A DNA stretch of 6,789 bases, from positions 1-6,789 of the forward strand of contig JBHEMU010000069.1 in the NCBI GenBank assembly GCA_046262415.1. The letters are read 5' to 3'. Below the pieces are notes generated by a model. That model worked only from the letters and a program-made list of their open reading frames with translations, was not told the DNA's origin and did no database searches. The translations under genes were made by a program, and so were the position numbers. The stretch is from JACDAS01 sp046262415 (GTDB taxonomy: Bacteria > Actinomycetota > Thermoleophilia > Gaiellales > Gaiellaceae). Positions 5,027 through 6,789 of this stretch are shown here, one piece after another (the first letter of the stretch is position 1; every line of letters begins with the position of its first letter).

Positions 5027-6559
5027 ATGACCGAGGTCCTGTCCGCACCCGTCGGCGAGCGCGGCGGCGAGCTCGCCCGGATCAGCCACTGGATCGGCGG
5101 GGAGCCCGTCTCGGGGGAGTCGGGGCGGTCCGGCCCCGTCTACGACCCGGCGAGAGGCGTCCAGACGGCGGCGGTCGACCTGGCGAGCACGGAGGAGGTC
5201 GCCCGGGCGGTCGCGACCGCGAAGGAGGCCTTCCCGGCCTGGCGGGCGATGTCGATCTCGCGCCGCTCCGAGCTGATGTTCCGGATCCGGCAGCTGCTGG
5301 ACGCGCAGCGCGAGGACGTCGCCCGCCTGCTCACCGCCGAGCACGGCAAGGTGCTCTCGGATGCGCTCGGCGAGGTTGCCCGCGGCCTCGAGGTGGTCGA
5401 GTTCGCGTGCGGGATCCCGACCCTGCTCAAGGGCGGCTTCACCGAGCAGGCCTCGGCGGGCATCGACGTCTACTCGATCCGCCAGCCCCTCGGCGTCGTC
5501 GCCGGGATCACGCCGTTCAACTTCCCCGCGATGGTGCCGATCTGGATGTTCGCGCCCGCCCTCGCGTGCGGGAACACGTTCGTGCTGAAGCCCTCCGAGA
5601 AGGACCCCTCCGCGTCCGTCTTCATGGCCCGCCTGCTCAAGGAGGCGGGCGTTCCCGACGGCGTCTTCAACGTCGTCCATGGCGACAAGATCGCGGTCGA
5701 CGCGATCCTCGAGCATCCCGACGTCGCCGCCGTCAGCTTCGTCGGCTCGACGCCGATCGCGCGCTACGTCTACGAGACCGGTACGAGGCACGGCAAGCGC
5801 GTCCAGGCGCTCGGGGGCGCGAAGAACCACATGGTCGTGCTGCCGGACGCGGACATCGACATGGCCGCCGACGCCGCGGTCAGCGCCGCCTACGGCTCCG
5901 CCGGGGAGCGCTGCATGGCGATCTCGATCGTCGTCGCGGTGGGGGACGCCGCCGACCCCCTGGTGGAGGCGATCAAGCGGCGGCTGCCGGAGATCAAGGT
6001 CGGCGACGGCCTCGATCCCGACGTGGAGATGGGCCCGCTCGTCACGCGCGACCACAGGGACCGGGTTGCCTCCTACATCGACCGGGGCCGTGAGGAGGGC
6101 GCGACGGTGGTCGCGGACGGCAGGGAGACCGCTCCCGCGGGGGACGGGTTCTTCCTCGGTGCCTCCCTGCTCGACGACGTCACGCCGGAGATGGCCTGCT
6201 ACCGCGACGAGATCTTCGGCCCGGTTCTCGGCGTCACGCGCGTGGGGACATATGACGAGGCGCTCCGCCTGGTGAACGAGAACCCCTACGGGAACGGGAC
6301 CGCCATCTTCACGCGCGACGGCGGCGTCGCCAGGCAGTTCCAGTTCGAGGTCGAGGCCGGCATGGTCGGGATCAACGTGCCGATCCCGGTGCCGGTCGCC
6401 TACTACTCCTTCGGCGGCTGGAAGGCCTCGCTCTTCGGCGACACCCACGTGTACGGCCCCGAGGGGATCAACTTCTACACCCGCGGCAAGGTGGTCACGA
6501 GCCGCTGGCCCGACCCCGCCACGAGCAGGGTCGACCTCGGGTTTCCGCAGACGCGCTAG
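5027..6559 (+). CDS. mmsA: Methylmalonate/malonate-semialdehyde dehydrogenase (CoA-acylating)
   Basis: 510 residues, the normal length for this aldehyde dehydrogenase family. The enzyme oxidises methylmalonate or malonate semialdehyde with NAD+ and CoA, releasing CO2 and giving propionyl-CoA or acetyl-CoA; it serves valine, beta-alanine and myo-inositol breakdown in the cytosol. Visible motifs: ITPFNFPAMVPIWMFAPAL (161-179, with Asn165 for the oxyanion), VLKPSEKDPS with Lys188, SFVGSTPIARYVYE (237-250), GGAKNHMVVLPDAD (263-276), GERCMAIS with nucleophile Cys296, and EIFGPVL with Glu395. The general-base Glu of hydrolytic aldehyde dehydrogenases (ELGGK) is replaced around 261-268 by ALGGAKNH, the hallmark of the CoA-dependent branch. 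The C-terminal SFGGWKASLFGD (461-472) is also diagnostic. An iolA-type role in inositol catabolism is possible, but no inositol genes are visible; the nearby class III aminotransferase favours beta-amino acid catabolism. A terminator-like pair of hairpins follows the stop codon. Confidence 0.96.
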   Translation: MTEVLSAPVGERGGELARISHWIGGEPVSGESGRSGPVYDPARGVQTAAVDLASTEEVARAVATAKEAFPAWRAMSISRRSELMFRIRQLLDAQREDVARLLTAEHGKVLSDALGEVARGLEVVEFACGIPTLLKGGFTEQASAGIDVYSIRQPLGVVAGITPFNFPAMVPIWMFAPALACGNTFVLKPSEKDPSASVFMARLLKEAGVPDGVFNVVHGDKIAVDAILEHPDVAAVSFVGSTPIARYVYETGTRHGKRVQALGGAKNHMVVLPDADIDMAADAAVSAAYGSAGERCMAISIVVAVGDAADPLVEAIKRRLPEIKVGDGLDPDVEMGPLVTRDHRDRVASYIDRGREEGATVVADGRETAPAGDGFFLGASLLDDVTPEMACYRDEIFGPVLGVTRVGTYDEALRLVNENPYGNGTAIFTRDGGVARQFQFEVEAGMVGINVPIPVPVAYYSFGGWKASLFGDTHVYGPEGINFYTRGKVVTSRWPDPATSRVDLGFPQTR

Positions 6560-6576
6560 GTGTCGCTTGCGACGCC
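6559..6576 (+). terminator. First CTTG-loop hairpin after mmsA
   Basis: GTCGC (6562-6566) pairs with GCGAC (6569-6573) around TT. A U-G pair and two G-C pairs extend it to 6559 and 6576, so the stem reaches the last base of the stop codon. The tip reads G-CTTG-C, a tetraloop type known to be stable in RNA. It probably acts together with the next hairpin. Confidence 0.5.
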
Positions 6577-6583
6577 GACCTCA

Positions 6584-6607
6584 GGAGCGCGGGCTTGCCC
6601 GCGCTCC
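6584..6607 (+). terminator. Main terminator hairpin after mmsA
   Basis: GGAGCGCGGG (6584-6593) pairs perfectly with CCCGCGCTCC (6598-6607) around CTTG, so the stem has 10 bp or 11 if the loop-closing C-G is counted. It lies 24 nt past the mmsA stop. No T-tract follows, as is common for terminators of GC-rich actinobacteria. It could also stabilise the mRNA 3' end. Confidence 0.75.
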
Positions 6608-6624
6608 GTCTGAGCCGACCGCAC

Positions 6625-6652
6625 GAGCGCATCCGGGTAGAGACCCACGCTC
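6625..6652 (+). repeat. Nested inverted repeat in the intergenic region
   Basis: GAGCG (6625-6629) pairs with CGCTC (6648-6652), enclosing GGGT (6635-6638) paired with ACCC (6643-6646) around AGAG. The resulting stem is interrupted by an asymmetric internal loop. It may be a leader structure of the right-edge gene or a by-product of base composition. Confidence 0.3.
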
Positions 6653-6661
6653 CTAGTAGGA
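6651..6661. promoter_or_regulatory. Operator-like palindrome TCCTAGTAGGA
   Basis: Two 5-bp arms (TCCTA/TAGGA) around a central G, in a local AT-richer patch about 85 nt before the right-edge ATG. Its size and position suit the binding site of a dimeric regulator controlling the right-edge gene. The first arm overlaps the preceding inverted repeat by two bases. No regulator family is assigned. Confidence 0.4.
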
Positions 6662-6729
6662 CTTTGTTAGCCGGATAGAGGGACCTCGCTTTCCACGCCG
6701 AACGGTGTCCGTGTCCACGGTCATCGTTT

Positions 6730-6740
6730 GGAGGGAGGAA
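6730..6740 (+). promoter_or_regulatory. Shine-Dalgarno of the right-edge gene
   Basis: GGAGGGAGGAA, containing GGAGG twice in overlapping form, ends 5 nt before the ATG at 6746. This is the main reason to call a gene start there. Confidence 0.65.
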
Positions 6741-6745
6741 CGTCG

Positions 6746-6789
6746 ATGGAAGCTGCACGTGTCCCGCAGGTGCCGGCCACCGAGGTGCG
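6746..6789 (+). CDS. Start of an unidentified gene (runs off the right edge)
   Basis: Only 14 full codons are visible: MEAARVPQVPATEV. The call rests on the strong purine-rich ribosome site just upstream, the preceding terminator and palindrome, and the open G/C-biased frame. The N-terminus is polar with Pro and Val, with no signal peptide in the visible part. No family can be recognised from so few residues. Confidence 0.6.
   Translation, partial: MEAARVPQVPATEV

Noticed and set aside
2689..6093. Very long plus-strand open frame (about 1134 codons) across the aminotransferase, DUF1059 and phosphoesterase genes
   Set aside because: It is composed mostly of Arg/Ala/Gly/Asp-rich low-complexity text, matches no family and runs over several genes with clear motifs. 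It is open only because high-GC antisense frames rarely contain stops.
4577..6448. Long minus-strand open frame antisense to mmsA
   Set aside because: It is a shadow frame of mmsA with biased Arg/Asp/Val content and no domain pattern; mmsA itself has complete motifs.
6495..6758. Minus-strand frame of 87 codons over the mmsA 3' end and the intergenic region
   Set aside because: It crosses the terminator hairpins and the end of mmsA, has no ribosome site and shows no recognisable protein pattern.
1..6789. CRISPR array, tRNA, rRNA, insertion sequence or phage genes
   Set aside because: No regularly spaced repeats, no cloverleaf-like sequence, no terminal inverted repeats with a transposase frame and no phage-type proteins were seen on either strand.

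Overview
The window is very GC-rich (clearly above 65% by eye), densely packed and has no RNA genes or mobile elements. Its codon use, a PGM1-type ATP-grasp ligase, a DUF1059 mini-protein, leaderless-looking starts and hairpin terminators without T-tracts suggest a high-GC actinobacterium. Thermoleophilia/Gaiellales-like lineages would fit, but that placement is inference.

Layout: (1) 1-598, minus strand: N-terminal 199 codons of an unrecognised protein that runs off the left edge. (2) 676-1104, minus: small secreted protein with a signal peptide and a fibronectin-III-like fold pattern. (3) 1166-2665, minus: 499-residue ATP-grasp enzyme of the 'peptide ligase PGM1-related' family. (4) 2707-4065, minus: 452-residue class III PLP aminotransferase, 41 nt upstream of the ligase and probably in one transcript with it. 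(5) 4103-4258, plus: 51-residue DUF1059 protein, divergent from the aminotransferase. (6) 4255-4983, minus: calcineurin-like phosphoesterase, whose 3' end overlaps the DUF1059 gene by 4 nt. (7) 5027-6559, plus: CoA-acylating methylmalonate/malonate-semialdehyde dehydrogenase (mmsA), divergent from the phosphoesterase. (8) 6560-6745: intergenic region with two tandem CTTG-loop hairpins, an 11-nt palindrome and further inverted repeats, leading to (9) a gene start at 6746 that runs off the right edge.

How the genes may work together: a class III omega-aminotransferase and a CoA-dependent semialdehyde dehydrogenase are the two classical enzymes for catabolising beta-alanine, beta-aminoisobutyrate and similar omega-amino acids. 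The first gives a 3-oxo acid semialdehyde and the second gives acetyl-CoA or propionyl-CoA. Here they lie within about 1 kb of each other on opposite strands. The less expected element is the ATP-grasp amide ligase directly downstream of the aminotransferase. It raises the possibility that an amino acid made or consumed by the aminotransferase is also conjugated into an amide. DUF1059 and the phosphoesterase have no obvious catalytic link to the pathway.

The strongest structural observations are compact. A 37-nt divergent region holds a -35/-10 pair placed so that transcription would begin at the A of the aminotransferase ATG (leaderless), while the opposite gene has a strong Shine-Dalgarno. 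Two convergent genes share the palindrome CCTAGG as their stop codons, and a 10-bp hairpin just beyond lies inside the neighbour's coding sequence. No clear novel defence or mobile system is visible.
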